Positions 48,903 through 61,300 of a stretch of DNA of 64,000 nt are shown here, one piece after another; the first letter of the stretch is position 1; each line of letters opens with the position of its first letter. The translations under genes were made by a program, and so were the position numbers. The notes under the pieces are model-generated. The model was not told the DNA's origin. It made no database searches and worked only from the letters and a program-made list of their open reading frames with translations. Source of the stretch: Gorsachius magnificus (taxonomy: Eukaryota; Chordata; Aves; Pelecaniformes; Ardeidae); the NCBI GenBank assembly GCA_034008185.1, contig CM067082.1, positions 86,055,684 through 86,119,683 on the forward strand. Reading direction: 5' to 3'.

Positions 48903-50299
48903 GTAAGAAGGCCCCAAATTTTGGAAAAAACCTATGTTTTTGTGGAGGGGTTTGTTCAGTCCTTGTTGTTCTGATGATCTCCTCTTAAATTTGCAATACT
49001 GATTCCAGATTCGGTGTTGTAATGTCAATGATAAAGTGCCCCTACCTATAAACATGCATTTGTTAGCATGTCATGAATGAACAGTAATACTTCAGTAACT
49101 GTCTTAGGATGTGGCAAAGAGCAACTTGACTTTCTTGCAGGTGCCCTTAGGTATGCAAGTGGCAACCACTAAGACCCATATATTTGACTATGACTGTTTA
49201 CACCATAAAAAGAAATTCACTCTTGTAATTATATTCAGAATTATAGAAAGCTGTTGCTGCTTTAGATTATTTGATCTCTCCGGGGAAACTTCCATCAAAC
49301 ATAACAGCCTACATTTTTACTTTGTTAATTATAAAGCTGTGAACAAGAAAATGCAAGACAATCTCTACTATTCTTAGTGTAATAGTAACTTCCTAAAATA
49401 TTACTGCCTTGATGAGTCCCAGTAGAGCATCTTTGTGGGGGACAAAAAACCCCACCATCCTATTGCATAAATGAGGAAATACCTTCCAGATGTATTAAGC
49501 AAATAATCAACACATTTATCATGGTCTCTTCTATATCCGTGCAGTTAGGTTATCTGCAGGTTGGCATATGATTTTTTCTCCATCTACCCCATCCAAAACA
49601 GATGTTGTTTATTCTTTTGAAACATTAGCTTGTGCATTTTCTGCCAGGAAGGATAAATTAAAAATACTCTCTTCTCTTCTTTTGTGCTGATATGGAAGAG
49701 CAGCTAGGCGTTGTGTAGAGTAATACTTTGCTTTTGGCTGCTATTGAGGGCTTTCATAAAGAGGAAAATTTTTGTGTTGCCCTCCTATTGGAATGGTTTT
49801 TAGAGTTCCTAAATAATGAAGGTGTTACAGGCCTTTTTTTCACTTAAAGGATCTTTTCTTAAAGACAAAAATCTTAAGATGTCAGACAGGATTCATGGAG
49901 AGGACTAATCACTTTGTCTTGTCGATTTGGAATCCCAAACAGTGGAAAGTCCTTGGAAAGGATTTGAGGCTTTCTCCAACGGTGTTTGTGCCTTACTCAT
50001 GGAAGTCAACTTCTTGCTTTTTACGTTGCCATTCATTATTTTCAAATTGTTTGTCCATTGTGGTTGATCCAAAGTAGTGGCTTGTGTAGATATATTTTCC
50101 CAGCTCATTTTCAGAAGGCAGGAATTGCTCTGTGAGGTTTATGGTTTTCAATAAGCACATAAAATGCAGTCTTTTTCAAGGTTTTTACTTTTTTGGCTTA
50201 TTCACTGTTAATTAAAAAAGGAAGGAAAAAGAAAAAAAAAAAAAAAGGAAGACAAGGTGTCCTAGTCAATTCAGCTGGAGATTATTGACCTGTGTCTCT

Positions 50300-50440
50300 C
50301 CATCTGTGCAGATACTCAAAACCCACTTGGACCCAGTCCTGGGCAACCAGCTCTAACTGGCCCTGCTTGAGCCAGGAGGATTGGAATTGGACTACATGAT
50401 CTTAAGAGGTCCCTTCCCACCTCAGCCATTCTCTGATTTT
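50300..50440 (+). mobile_element. CR1 LINE 3' fragment, diverged
   Basis: 'gatactcaaaacccacttgg', 'cctgggcaaccagctctaac', 'ggattggaattggactacatg', 'atcttaagaggtcccttccc' and 'cagccattctctgatttt' align in order with the CR1 3' UTR. It is preceded by an A-rich patch at 50220-50247. Confidence 0.85.
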
Positions 50441-53400
50441 GTGTGTTGCAGAGACGTTCAGAGAATTCTTTCCTTTGGTGCCTCGATATTTGTATGCTCC
50501 ACTATGATCAGTTCTGCTATTGTGTGTGATAATTAAATCCTCACGGTCCTACTCCTCCAGGAGCATCATCAGTTTCAGTGATGCCCAGTTGCTGGGCACT
50601 TCTAATGGCAGGACTGTAGCTGAGCTAATACAAAAAAGCAAACATTTGCTGAATTTTTAAACCATCAGGCATATGAAACCAGAGCTGCTGTGATATGCAG
50701 CTGCTTTTTGTTGTGTCTGTACTCCCCCAAAGCACAGCTGTTGGAAGACACTTTATTGAACAGTAAAATCAAATCTCACAAAATTAGAACCAGGATGGCT
50801 CTGGGTGCAGAGTGATTACCGTTGGCTTCAGAAGTACCCTCCTAGCACCATTTTGCTCTGAATTCATCAACAAGCCATTGAAACAAGGAAGAAGAAGAAA
50901 AGAGGGGAGGGAGTGCTGTCATTCAGTGCCACAGTCTTGCCACTCAAGGGTAAGCTGTTTTCAGGGCAGCAAAGGATGAGAAAGGGAAAAAAGAGCCACT
51001 GAATTCTTCCAGGGCAGACACAAATACTGGTAATATTCACAGGACTCAGCTGAGCTTTAAGGGAGAAGGCCAAAGAAAACTTCTTACAAAATAAAAATTG
51101 ATTAGTAATGATTTCGTATATATCTTGAGAATGTGCCACAGTAACTCAGTCCTTTGAAGCTTGTAAGTGCTTTCTGGATGGTCACTGAGCACCAGATGGA
51201 TTTGGCTGCTACTGTTGAAATAATCAGGCCTGGCTTTTTTTTGACAGGCACCATTTAACAACGTGAGTGATAGCCTTGCACCTTTATTTCACCAGTGAAA
51301 CCTATGCTTACGCTACCTTAAGAGACCACTGTAAGTTTTTGGGATACTTTTAAATCTTTATTGATCATTTTCACTTGTCTTATGTTTTATTAATCTTCTA
51401 GATCAAATTTGTTAGAAGTGTTAAAGCAAACGTATCAACCATGGCAAATACATAGAAGATCTCCCTAGTGATATTGAGGACCCAAGTGTATGTTTTTTGG
51501 CTCAGTCAAACAGTATCAAACTTGATATCATCAGTGTTCTTCCTGCAACATAATACTCTCCTCTGTTCATCCCCTAGCACTGAGCTCCTTTTTGGCACAT
51601 GTGGGCAAGCAGAGTAACTTTATAAACGTGGAATTGGTACCTTCTCTTTTTAGTGGTAGCTGGGAGGAGTGTGAGATGTTTGCATGTAGTCTCTTGGAAG
51701 TTTTTTTTGTCCAGATTTTACTCTGGTAGTCTTTGGGTTTTTCTGGCAGTCCTCACGGTAACAGAATACGGAGCAGTTTAAGGGCAGAGAACAGTACATC
51801 TTCAGAGTTATTTGTGTGCATTGCTTGAACTGGAGTTGTGCAGATTCACCTTCCTTTCTTACTTGAACTCTGTGGATTCAAAGAGAGGAAAGATCAGCAG
51901 AGGCAGACCTTGTAGTTTTCCTGTCATAGTGTGCCTGTGTGACTGAATTTTGAGGTCAAAAATCTGCGCGGATTGTGATTCTGTGGTAATAGCTGGCAGA
52001 TTTGCCAATTTTAAGCTGGGCTAGTAAAACTGATGTAGCAATGAGTTTATCTTGAGATTAGTGGTAGGAGCAGAAGATTGGGGAATAGCACACCAGTTTT
52101 TGGGTCACTGGAAGAGGAAGGTGCATTCTGCAATTTTGGTAGATGAGTAAATCCTCAAGATATGTTTGCCACAAACAGCCTAGCTGTAGCAGAGCTGTCT
52201 GGTTTACCTCAGCAAGAAAGAAGCGGGATAAATTGTTCTTCCTGGAGCTTCCTATTGACCTGACTAGAGCAGAATTGGCAGCTGAATTAGCTTGCTCAAG
52301 AAGTGGCCATGTACCTTTAGCCTTTGTGCGCCGCATAGACATCCTTGCAGTTTCTCTGGCAGCAAAACAGGGAGAGGAAAGAGCTATGTTGTTCGTCTGA
52401 AAGGATTGTTTAAACATATTGTAAATATTGACTAAAGCTAAACCAAGGAATGAACAATGTGACTAGCAATTTTACTGAATTTAGCTTCCTCTCTGGGCTG
52501 TGATTAGGTTAGTATCAGCTGTGCAGAACTGCGTCATGGCTGGACCCTCTGCCTGTTGAGGAGTTGGAGAGTGTCAGCGCAGATTCTGGTCCAAACTTTC
52601 TTCTGTCTCCCCGTGTTGGGGAAGGGGTTGGCACTGGCCTGTTTCTGCTCTTCTTGGTTTGCTCTATGTGCTTACAACCCTGGAAATTTTTTTACTTCTT
52701 CAAGGGTGAAGTCTTCGTATGGCTTCTAATAAAAATTACAGCTTGGCAGAAATGCTCCTGCTTTGCCTGGCCTGACTTTCTGGGGTTTTTTATGAAATCT
52801 GAAATAAGGTGAATTTAATCTGTTCTGAAATGTTACAGAATAGTGTTGGATAGCTCAAGCGGTTGTGCAGTCAATAAGTGTTTATGAGCAAACCTGCGGA
52901 AACACAATACTTCTGATCCTTCTCCTTATGCTGCAGGAAACTAGGAATGGCAGTGGTGAAGACAATGATATATTTTTTTGTGCATGGAAATTGGAATGAA
53001 TAAGTGCTGGGCCAATTTTATTTTTTTTTCTTTTGCCATTTGGCTAGTGACAGCTTAGATCTCATCTGGTCTAAATTGGCACAGCTTCACTGATGTTGGA
53101 GGAGCTTTTATACTAATTCACACCAGCTGAGCATGTTATGCAGTCCAGTCTGTGCAAATGCGGGGTGGGTTTTTTTTTTTTCCTTTTTTTCCTTTTCTTT
53201 TTTTTTACCTCTCATTCTGCTTTCCATCTTGTGCTTGGTGATCTTTTGTTCTGCCTCTCATGTGCAAGTTCCAGCTCTGGCCAATTGACTGCACATAAAC
53301 TGCAAGCTTGTTTTAGAGTAGAGCTTCTTTACATGAATCTAGAAGCCTGTTAATTTTTATTCTAGGTTGCATAGATATGGAGCGGATTTATTTTAAATCA

Positions 53401-56400
53401 AAAATGAGGATTTATACTTTCCTATAGCTTTTTTTTTCCTATGAAAAACACAAATTAATTTTAATGGCTGAATACATCTCTACGTAGACAAGCCCTATCT
53501 ATTTAATTTGATTTTTTTTGAGGACTCAAAATGAATACGTACTGAAATCTGCTGCTGATGGTGATTCTTTCTTAGAGTTTGGCAGAAAAGCTTCTGTTTC
53601 TGAAAGCAAACAGCAGGAAGGATTTACATTCATTCAAGCATCGCTGTGCCTTAGAGCATATCCTATCTTACCTGACTTGGGGGAATTACATACATTTTGT
53701 AGAAAGAAAGCTTATGCTAACATATGTGCAAACTTCATGTGATAATTATCCAAGGACACCTTGATTAATCTGGTTATATTTTAATGGCTGATGACATTTT
53801 GAATTGTTCAGGAAAGCAGGCAACCATGATGTAAACAGTGTTGAAGCTAAAAACCTCTTATCATTATGTGCAACTGGTGTGCAATATATCCTAGAAATTG
53901 TCAAGGAAAATGAAATTGTGATGATTCTGTGGCATTTATAGTATTTTAAAACCAAGTCATGCCTGTGCAACTATAATGATTTCATAGTATTTTGTGGTGT
54001 GCATTCTTAGGCATATGCATATTTTAAAAGTGTTAATGAAAAACAGATGATGAAAGGGAAGTTAGCAAGTTCTATGCTCCAGCCGAGCAGTGGTCCATCT
54101 CACTGTTCTGTTTCATGACCAGTAATACTTGTATCAGAGAAACATGTGGGAAAAACCTACAGTAGACAAGTGTAATAACCAAATATTGCATATATTTCTT
54201 TCTAGCCAGGAATGCTTAGTGGCTAACTGACAAGGCAAAACTTGATGATGCTTATTTTCCTATATATACAGTATACTGCACACTTGCAATCATATATTTT
54301 ATTAAGTGTAGCTTTTTCATATATGGTTAATCTTGAGGTATAGAATAAGGAAGTGTTATAGTCTCAGTGACCTCTGATAAAATGGACTATTTAAGAATTT
54401 TAAACGCACATCCTGGATGCTTACTTGTTTTCAGTTTGTCATAACAAATTCCTCACAAACAGTATGAGTAGGTAATTGATTAGATGAAGTAATTTGAAAC
54501 TGTGTAATTAAGATTCTGTTAACGCAGCATTGTCGTGTAGAATTTATACATTTGGAAGTTCAAAAGCTTCATGAAGTTGGAGCAGAGTACAGAAACTTCT
54601 GTTGAAGTGTGTTTCCAGGATTCAGACACCAACTCTAGTAATCAATAATTGAGCTGTGTTGTTCTCTTAGTTAATGATTTGGTTTCTTTGAGGAAATGAC
54701 TAGTATGCTTCAAATGTCATCATTTCGAGACAAGATTAATTGTGGTACTTCCCTAAGGCTTGATGTTTGCAAGAAAACGTAAAGAAACATGTTACAAAAA
54801 TGCTTCATAAATGTTACTCTCTAGCCTGTGGCTGGTTCTTGTCCTCCACTCTGCACTGCTGCATCACTGATGGAAAATTACTATCTTTTATTGTTTAATT
54901 CCCTCTGGGTTTGGGATAAGCCATATGGTGAGGTCTCCTTGTAGGGGAGTTTTCTGCTTGGCATTATCAGTTTTTCAATCCCTTATTAGTAATGGAGGAG
55001 TTGGCAGCATGTAATCCCCTTTGGTCAAGATAGTTTTATGTACCTGTGTGTTGACTGGAAAATTCCTACTATTTCTTATATGTAACTTCAATCTAAACTC
55101 TCTGCACGGTACAGAAATGGCCGGCTTCCAAGTAGCAAACAGATACTTAAACATGGCATCACTAATTAGTATTTGGGTGCCTTTACAGGCTTTTTTCTTT
55201 TTTCTTACAGACTGTAATAACAAGATTATACAAATGTCAAGGGAATTGAACCACAAAAGCATGCATTGCTTTGTCTTTTTTGGTAAGGCATCTTCCATAG
55301 ATCTCTAAATTGGTTTTTAAATATATGTTAGGACATATTATTTTATGCTTTTTTTTTGGTAGTAGAAATCTAGCTCCTGTCAGTGATGTGAGAGTTTCAG
55401 AACCAGAACATTAATGGAATTGTAGTATCAAAGTCAAGGCAGTGGTTGCTGAACAACTGAGAGGACCTGGATTTTTTGTTTGTTTTCATCAGGATCTATT
55501 TGATTTGAGTGATGATGACTTATATTAGGATTATGATGTGAAATACATTATTCCTGGCAGAGGTTTCTGCTTTCCAAAATATTAAAGGAAAATCCAAATA
55601 TTTTTTTGTAAAGATCTAAGGAAAGAAGGCAAAAAATAGTATTTGACATTATTTGTAGGGATTGCATAGATTTTATAGAATGTGAAGCTCAGCAGTTCAC
55701 CATGTTAGCTAATTCTATGTAAAATTTAGTTTCTTGTGTAATTGGGCATGATGTATCCTTAGTAACTTGAGGGAACCCCTGAAATCTCATGTTTTTATTT
55801 TGTTAACTGTAAGCATCCGACTGCAATATTCTTCAAGGGGTTTGTGAGTGCATGTGTGGAGTTTTGTTTTAATTTAAAAAAAAATAAATCCTATTGAGTG
55901 ATGGGTTGCAGGACTAAGAGTTCTTTGAATGCATCACAAATTAATGGGCAGCTTGCGTATCCTGTATGGTAGGACCTCGTCAGGTCTCCAATCCCCCGAA
56001 GCCCAGGGATGGGCACCCGGAAATCAGGCATTTCTTCTTAAAGGAGATGTTAGAGCCCCTCTCTTTCTCATCTGTGAAATGGAGCCACAATCCCAAGAGC
56101 TGTGTTAAATATTTAACTAGTTTGTCCACCATGCCTTGAAATGATGAAGTGCTCCATAAATGACAAGTGACATTTATAGAAGTTATTCTGATTGTGGTTT
56201 CATGAGGAGGGTAAGCCAAAGATGCTACTTAAAATGTTGCTGTGTAGAAAGCATGCCGTTTATCTACCCAGTACTACATGCTTAACCATTCACTGCAGAA
56301 AGAATTGACAAGGAGTTTGCATGTAAATGGCCTCAGAGTGTGTTAGTTTAAAATGTAATCTACTGAGAAAATATTGCACTCGTGTTTTACCTCCTGTTTT

Positions 56401-56479
56401 TTTGGCAATGTTATGATTCAGTCTTCCAGGCTCATTTTATTTTTTTAAGCCCACTGAAATCCTGTGTAATAGCTACACA
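50441..56479. other. Noncoding stretch, nothing specific seen
   Basis: No gene, RNA or repeat family is recognised. A T-rich pyrimidine tract lies at about 53168-53205. The section at 54440-54560, with 'gtaattgattagatgaag' and 'gtgtaattaagattctg', is mildly enhancer-like but short. Confidence 0.5.
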
Positions 56480-56541
56480 TCATAGATTCGTAGAATCATT
56501 TGGGTTGGAAAAGACCTTTATGATCTTCAAGTCCAACTGTT
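56480..56541 (-). mobile_element. CR1 LINE, 3' scrap on minus strand
   Basis: 'catagattcgtagaatcatt' followed by 'tgggttggaaaagaccttta' and 'tgatcttcaagtccaact' is the reverse complement of the CR1 3' end. About 60 bp remain. Confidence 0.85.
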
Positions 56542-56641
56542 TTCTGTATGAAGTTTTCTGTTGAAATTAGTATTTTGGGCATTTTCCTAGCTGAAAATTT
56601 CCCCTTAGCAAAGATTGAGCCTAATTTTCCTGCAAAGAATA

Positions 56642-56667
56642 ACACGTGCACACACACACAAAGCCAC
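56642..56667. repeat. Short CA repeat
   Basis: A few CA units occur just before the second minus-strand CR1 piece. Confidence 0.6.
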
Positions 56668-56850
56668 AATCACAGAATCATGTAGATCGGAGGAGACCTG
56701 CAGAGGTCTGTAGTCCAACCCCTGATGAAATCAAGTCTAGGCAGAACAGGTTGCCTAGGGCTTTGTTCCATCAGGTTTTAAATCTTTCCCCAAAAATCCT
56801 GCACCCATCCATCACCCCAGTCAAGCGAGCTGTCCCACCAGGTTTGTAAT
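56668..56850 (-). mobile_element. CR1 LINE 3' fragment on minus strand
   Basis: Read on plus it starts 'cacagaatcatgtagatcgg', then 'gtctgtagtccaacccctga', 'agaacaggttgcctagggc' and 'aggttttaaatctttcccc', the reverse complement of the CR1 3' UTR. It lies 126 bp from another same-strand CR1 scrap; each has its own 3' end, so they are separate insertions or a nested pair. Confidence 0.88.
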
Positions 56851-57640
56851 CCTGGTGAGGTCATGGCTCTGCCACTGCGCTTAGGCTTTTAATTTCTCCT
56901 GTTTCCTTCCCATGCTGCATGCATTTGTGTTCAATCTTCTTTTGCTTTCAGGAGAGAGGCAGAGTATTCCTAGAACTGGCCAGACCACCTTTTAAAATGG
57001 CCGTGGGTTTGCATTCCCTTTTAATATTAGCAAGCATTATTCCCTTGCCCACCGGAGGGAAGGGTGACAAGCATATGGTGGTAGAGTGCAGAGCCAGTAT
57101 AATGGGATCTGGGCTGATTCAGTCTTTATCCACGGCTGTGCTGATATAACTCATTTACAAATACTGTTATTCAGTAAGTTCAATGGGTATATGTAGATAG
57201 ACAGATGATGTCTGTTCAGGTATTTCTTTACAAGATGCATGAATGTGCATCAGCTGCTAATAGCTGGCCCCTCTGTGTTTTCATTTTGTTGTGTTTTCTT
57301 TTTCCGTTTCCTGGAAGAGGGAGAGGATGAGGAGGGGAATGAGTTCTTGGGATACTTTGTGCTGGAAAACCTGATGTTATTTGCTGTTAAGTATGGAATA
57401 TGTTAGTTGAGATAACCTAGAAAACCTCAACTAAAATAAAATGCGAAGTAAAAAGAGAACAAAACCGCCTTATCCTTTCTACCTAAAAAAAAATAAAAAA
57501 TGAAACTGCATGTAGCTGGAAAGGGATTAAGAAACTTAATGGCTTTTAAAAAAAAAAAAAAAAAAAAAAACCCCTTAAAAGGGGAAATATTTCTTTTTTG
57601 GAAAGGTCGCTGAAAATTTACACAGTGACCAAATAACAAC
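56851..57640. other. Noncoding stretch with an A23 run
   Basis: No gene is seen. An A23 homopolymer lies at 57548-57570. Confidence 0.5.
57548..57570. repeat. A23 homopolymer
   Basis: Twenty-three A residues followed by CCCC. There is no clear retroposed body upstream. Confidence 0.85.
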
Positions 57641-58330
57641 CCAATTAGTATCTATCCTGTAAAACTAAATGTTAATACGTTTCAGACTCTCCTCTATTGA
57701 CAAGTAGGACTGATATTCAACATGGACTTCTCTAAATGAGTGCAGGGCAAAAATTAGGAGACACAATTAAGAGTTTCTATAGCAATTGCTGTCAACTTTC
57801 AAACTGTAAAGGAAACAAGATGTAATTAAAAACTATCTGTAGGTTTATTTTCTAGGAAGAGTCTTCTTTTAATTATATTTCTGATAGCTGTAAGAGACAT
57901 AATTTGATCATGAGATTAAATCTTAAAAGCACAGCAGCCCCTTTATCTAGTGCTTAAAAAAATTCCCAGTGGAAAATAGTATTTCATTAATTGTCATTAC
58001 ATAGGAATTATAGAATTAGTGGGTCTAACATTTCTTTTATCATTCATTTCTTTAAGTGTCAGTGGTATTACCTTTCCAAAATTAAGTTCGGTGCATAACA
58101 ACAGATTAATTACCAACTGTGAAAAGGGAACATTAGTTAGAGAACTAGTGACTTTTTGTGAGAAAGAAATCTCTTTAATAAGGGGGTTTAAATTGCAGTT
58201 TTTCAACTGAGGAAGAAAAATGACTTTTCTTAATGTATTCATTCCTCCAGAAAGAAAAGCAGGTGAATAGTCTTCTCTGTTAATTCACTTAAATATTTTA
58301 ACAGCAAATTAAAATACCATGTAATCAAAG
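57640..58330. promoter_or_regulatory. Candidate conserved noncoding element (block F)
   Basis: About 690 bp of repeat-free A/T-rich sequence with recurring homeodomain-type words: 'gatgtaattaaaaac' near 57820, 'cttttaattatatttctg' near 57868, 'tttcattaattgtcattac' near 57980, and 'agattaattaccaactgtg' near 58102. Stop codons interrupt all frames. The pattern resembles blocks B and D. Enhancer function is inferred, with no alignment made. Confidence 0.32.
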
Positions 58331-61300
58331 CAGTAACCTTTCATTTTTGTTGTGTGTATACCTGAGTATTTCCATTCCTGTAGTCCACGAGGAAGATCCC
58401 AAACTCACTGAGTGAAGCTCGGATCTTTCCCATGGGGGCACCCACACACCCCCGATTACACACTTGAGCACATCTCTCTTTCCCTGCCAAGCCAGTGGTC
58501 TGTGTTCCGTGCCCCTGCCCTGTGCACGGAACAGGGTGGTTGGTGAGGAAGGAACTTTTCTGTGCCTTACTGAAGTCTGTGTGGGTGGTTGTGTTTTTTT
58601 TTTTCCTCTGTGGTCTTCAGTGGGCTTCAGATTATGTACTCCTGCAGTTTTCAGTCAACTTCTAGCCAAGTCTAATTACATCTTTAGCCCACCTTATTTG
58701 CAGGTGTGACTGCTTATTGAAGGAGGCCATTATTTCGGGAAGGGGGAAAAAAAGGCATACGAGAGGTACATACCTGTGTTCAGTAAACAGTACCCTCTTT
58801 CTCAGAGGCTGTGCCTGTGAGTAAGATAGAGTGCTGCTTGGGTGAAGGGCCCAGGCACATTTATCCACAGGAGTTTGTTTAGCTCTGGCTTCCTCTGGAA
58901 ACTCACAGTTAGTGCGGGCTCAGCGGTACCATGACTTGCTGTCAGCTGAACTCATCCAGCGTTCACCCTGAGCTGGGCGTGGGCTGAGTCAGGCTCTCTG
59001 CAGTTCAGTCCAGGGCTGCAGGCATCCATCAGCGCCTTTCCAGGACACAGGAGGCTTGCTCCCTCAAAACCTCCATGCTGCATCCCAGCAAGAGAGAGAG
59101 AAACCTTCTTGGTTGGAAAGCCAGAGCCCTGCAGGGAGCAGGGTGAGGAGCAGTTTAGGAGGCAAAAGACATCACTAAGTTTACGACTTCTCCTGTGAAG
59201 GACCGCTATCTGATTCAGTTTCCAGGATGGTCATTCCTCTGTGGATGAATTGGGACTGCTGGGTGGAGGACGCTGCTCTTGCAAGCCTCTGCCTTACGAA
59301 GGCAGTAGTTGGAAAGCATGGAATGGGTATCTTTAATGACAGCAGGAAAGGACAGTCTGTGCGCTTGAACGCTGCTCTGCCTTCTCTTCCCTCCTGAACA
59401 AGAAAGTTCCTAGCTGAATGTAGGAACACCTCCTAACTCATACTTGTCACATGTGGCCGCTGACTGTGTGCTTTTTGTTGTCTCAGTGCCCAACTCAAGA
59501 CCCTGGGGTCTGATTTGCAGAAGTGTTGAGCACTCACAGCTGCAGCTGTAGTAATGGGAAGCTGTACTTTGAACATATTAAACGCTGTGTAATGCTTGGT
59601 GCTCTGAAGCATCAGGACCCAGGTATCTCAGATTGGGAGCAAAATTAATAGATGCTTTTGATCTTAAAGTCTCTGTGCCCAAGTTCCCAGTCTGCGATAC
59701 AGGAGACAGCAATATTTCTTCAATGCACGGAGACATGTGGAAGAAGAAAAAAAAAAAATCTTTCATATTTTTCAAGCATTTAAATATTATGGAACTGAAT
59801 GCTTCATTGGGAAGCTCATAAAATAAAGAATGTGTCTTCAGAGCTCTGCTTGAGTATTGCTCAGTGCGTAAGGCACTTGGGGTACACGTTCAGCAACGCA
59901 AGGAACGCAGGCAGGGATCATTAACCATCACCTCTTCTCTGTGCTGAACAGAACAAAGTCCTGTGGAAAGATTAGTACTTGTTGGTCTCATCGAAGACGA
60001 CATCGTAATTTATTTCTAAGATGAGAGAATCATAGTGTTCCTCAGGCAACCTTAATTCTAGCATTTCAGAATATCTGAATGTTTCATTGAAACACCGAGT
60101 GTTGTATTAAGGCTCACTTCTGTGGGCCATTTCCTGGTTGTTTTAAATTGAAAACTGAAAAATGGAGATATTCTGTAGTATATCATCACATTCTTATGAG
60201 TCATCAGTGTAATATAATTACAAGCTTTGTAGAGTAATTCTGTGTGTATATACCTCTATAATTATTACACATACAAAATATTAGATATAATTGAGAGTTT
60301 ATATGAGCGTAGTGGGAGAATCATGATTTTTTTTCAAGCAGCTGTGGAAGCCGGAGTGCTTTATGTGGCAGTCTTTGCCACCTTTGAATATCTTCTCTGA
60401 GGAAATTCCCTCCTCCTTCAAAGGTAAATAAAGCTGTTCTGTTTTGTGCTGTTGGTCCCTGTGTAAGGGAGTAAACTGTTCTGTACAATACATACGCCTA
60501 GGGAGAGGGTAGTTACAGAGATACCCTGCTGCCTGTTCCTTTGCAATGAGCATTCCCTTCATTCCTGGCTGTTAATGGTAAAACTCTACTCGCCATCTGT
60601 AACTCCAGTAATACATCAAGAGGTTGTCTGTGGGATGCTAACACATTTATGTAAACACGTGTACAGCACCAGCTGGACATCACCAGTGTATCAGTAACTT
60701 AGTGTACCACATAATCTAATGTAACACATACCTTGTTTGCGTCACTCCTCAGCCCAGTATAGGAGAGGTTGGCCAGTGTAGGTGTGCTGTAGACGTACTT
60801 CATACCAGCAGAACCAACTCCTTGCTGCTGGAATTGTGCTGAGACAGACCTTTTGCAGATTAAAAGGTACATTGTTAAGAAGAAGCTTATCAAGCTTTCC
60901 AAAGAAAAACAAGCTTTACCAGTTCACTCTGCTGGGGACACATTGCTGCTGTCTAATAAGGTAATCTTTGGGGTTTCATTTTAGCAAAGCTTGTACTTCT
61001 CTGGATGCCCACCATACCTGGGAAAACAGCCTTGAATGTAGAATGGGACATTTTGCTGTGGATACACTTTGCTAGGAAATGTCATTAGAGAGAGCATAAA
61101 AGTGGGATTTAACAGTGTACATTGAAAGACTACATATAAACTTAATTTTGAACATATAAAATAGCAGTGATATCTTGCCAAGTTATTAGTCCCTGAGGGA
61201 AAAGCAAGTTCTTGTAGGGTTCTTTTCCTTTTCTATTGATTTCATTTACTGTAGGGTTGTTGTAGTCATGCCATTTTGCTAGAACAAATTGCAGAGCATA

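Larger units (their letters stand above)
44514..50299. other. Noncoding stretch with homopolymers
   Basis: No gene is recognised. It includes a T17 run at 45412-45428, a MEF2-type site plus palindrome at 45685-45717, and a T35 run at 48865-48899. Frames that cross the T35 run are artefacts of it. Confidence 0.5.

Noticed and set aside
48656..49055. Frames with poly-Phe or poly-Lys
   Set aside because: They are produced by the T35 homopolymer.
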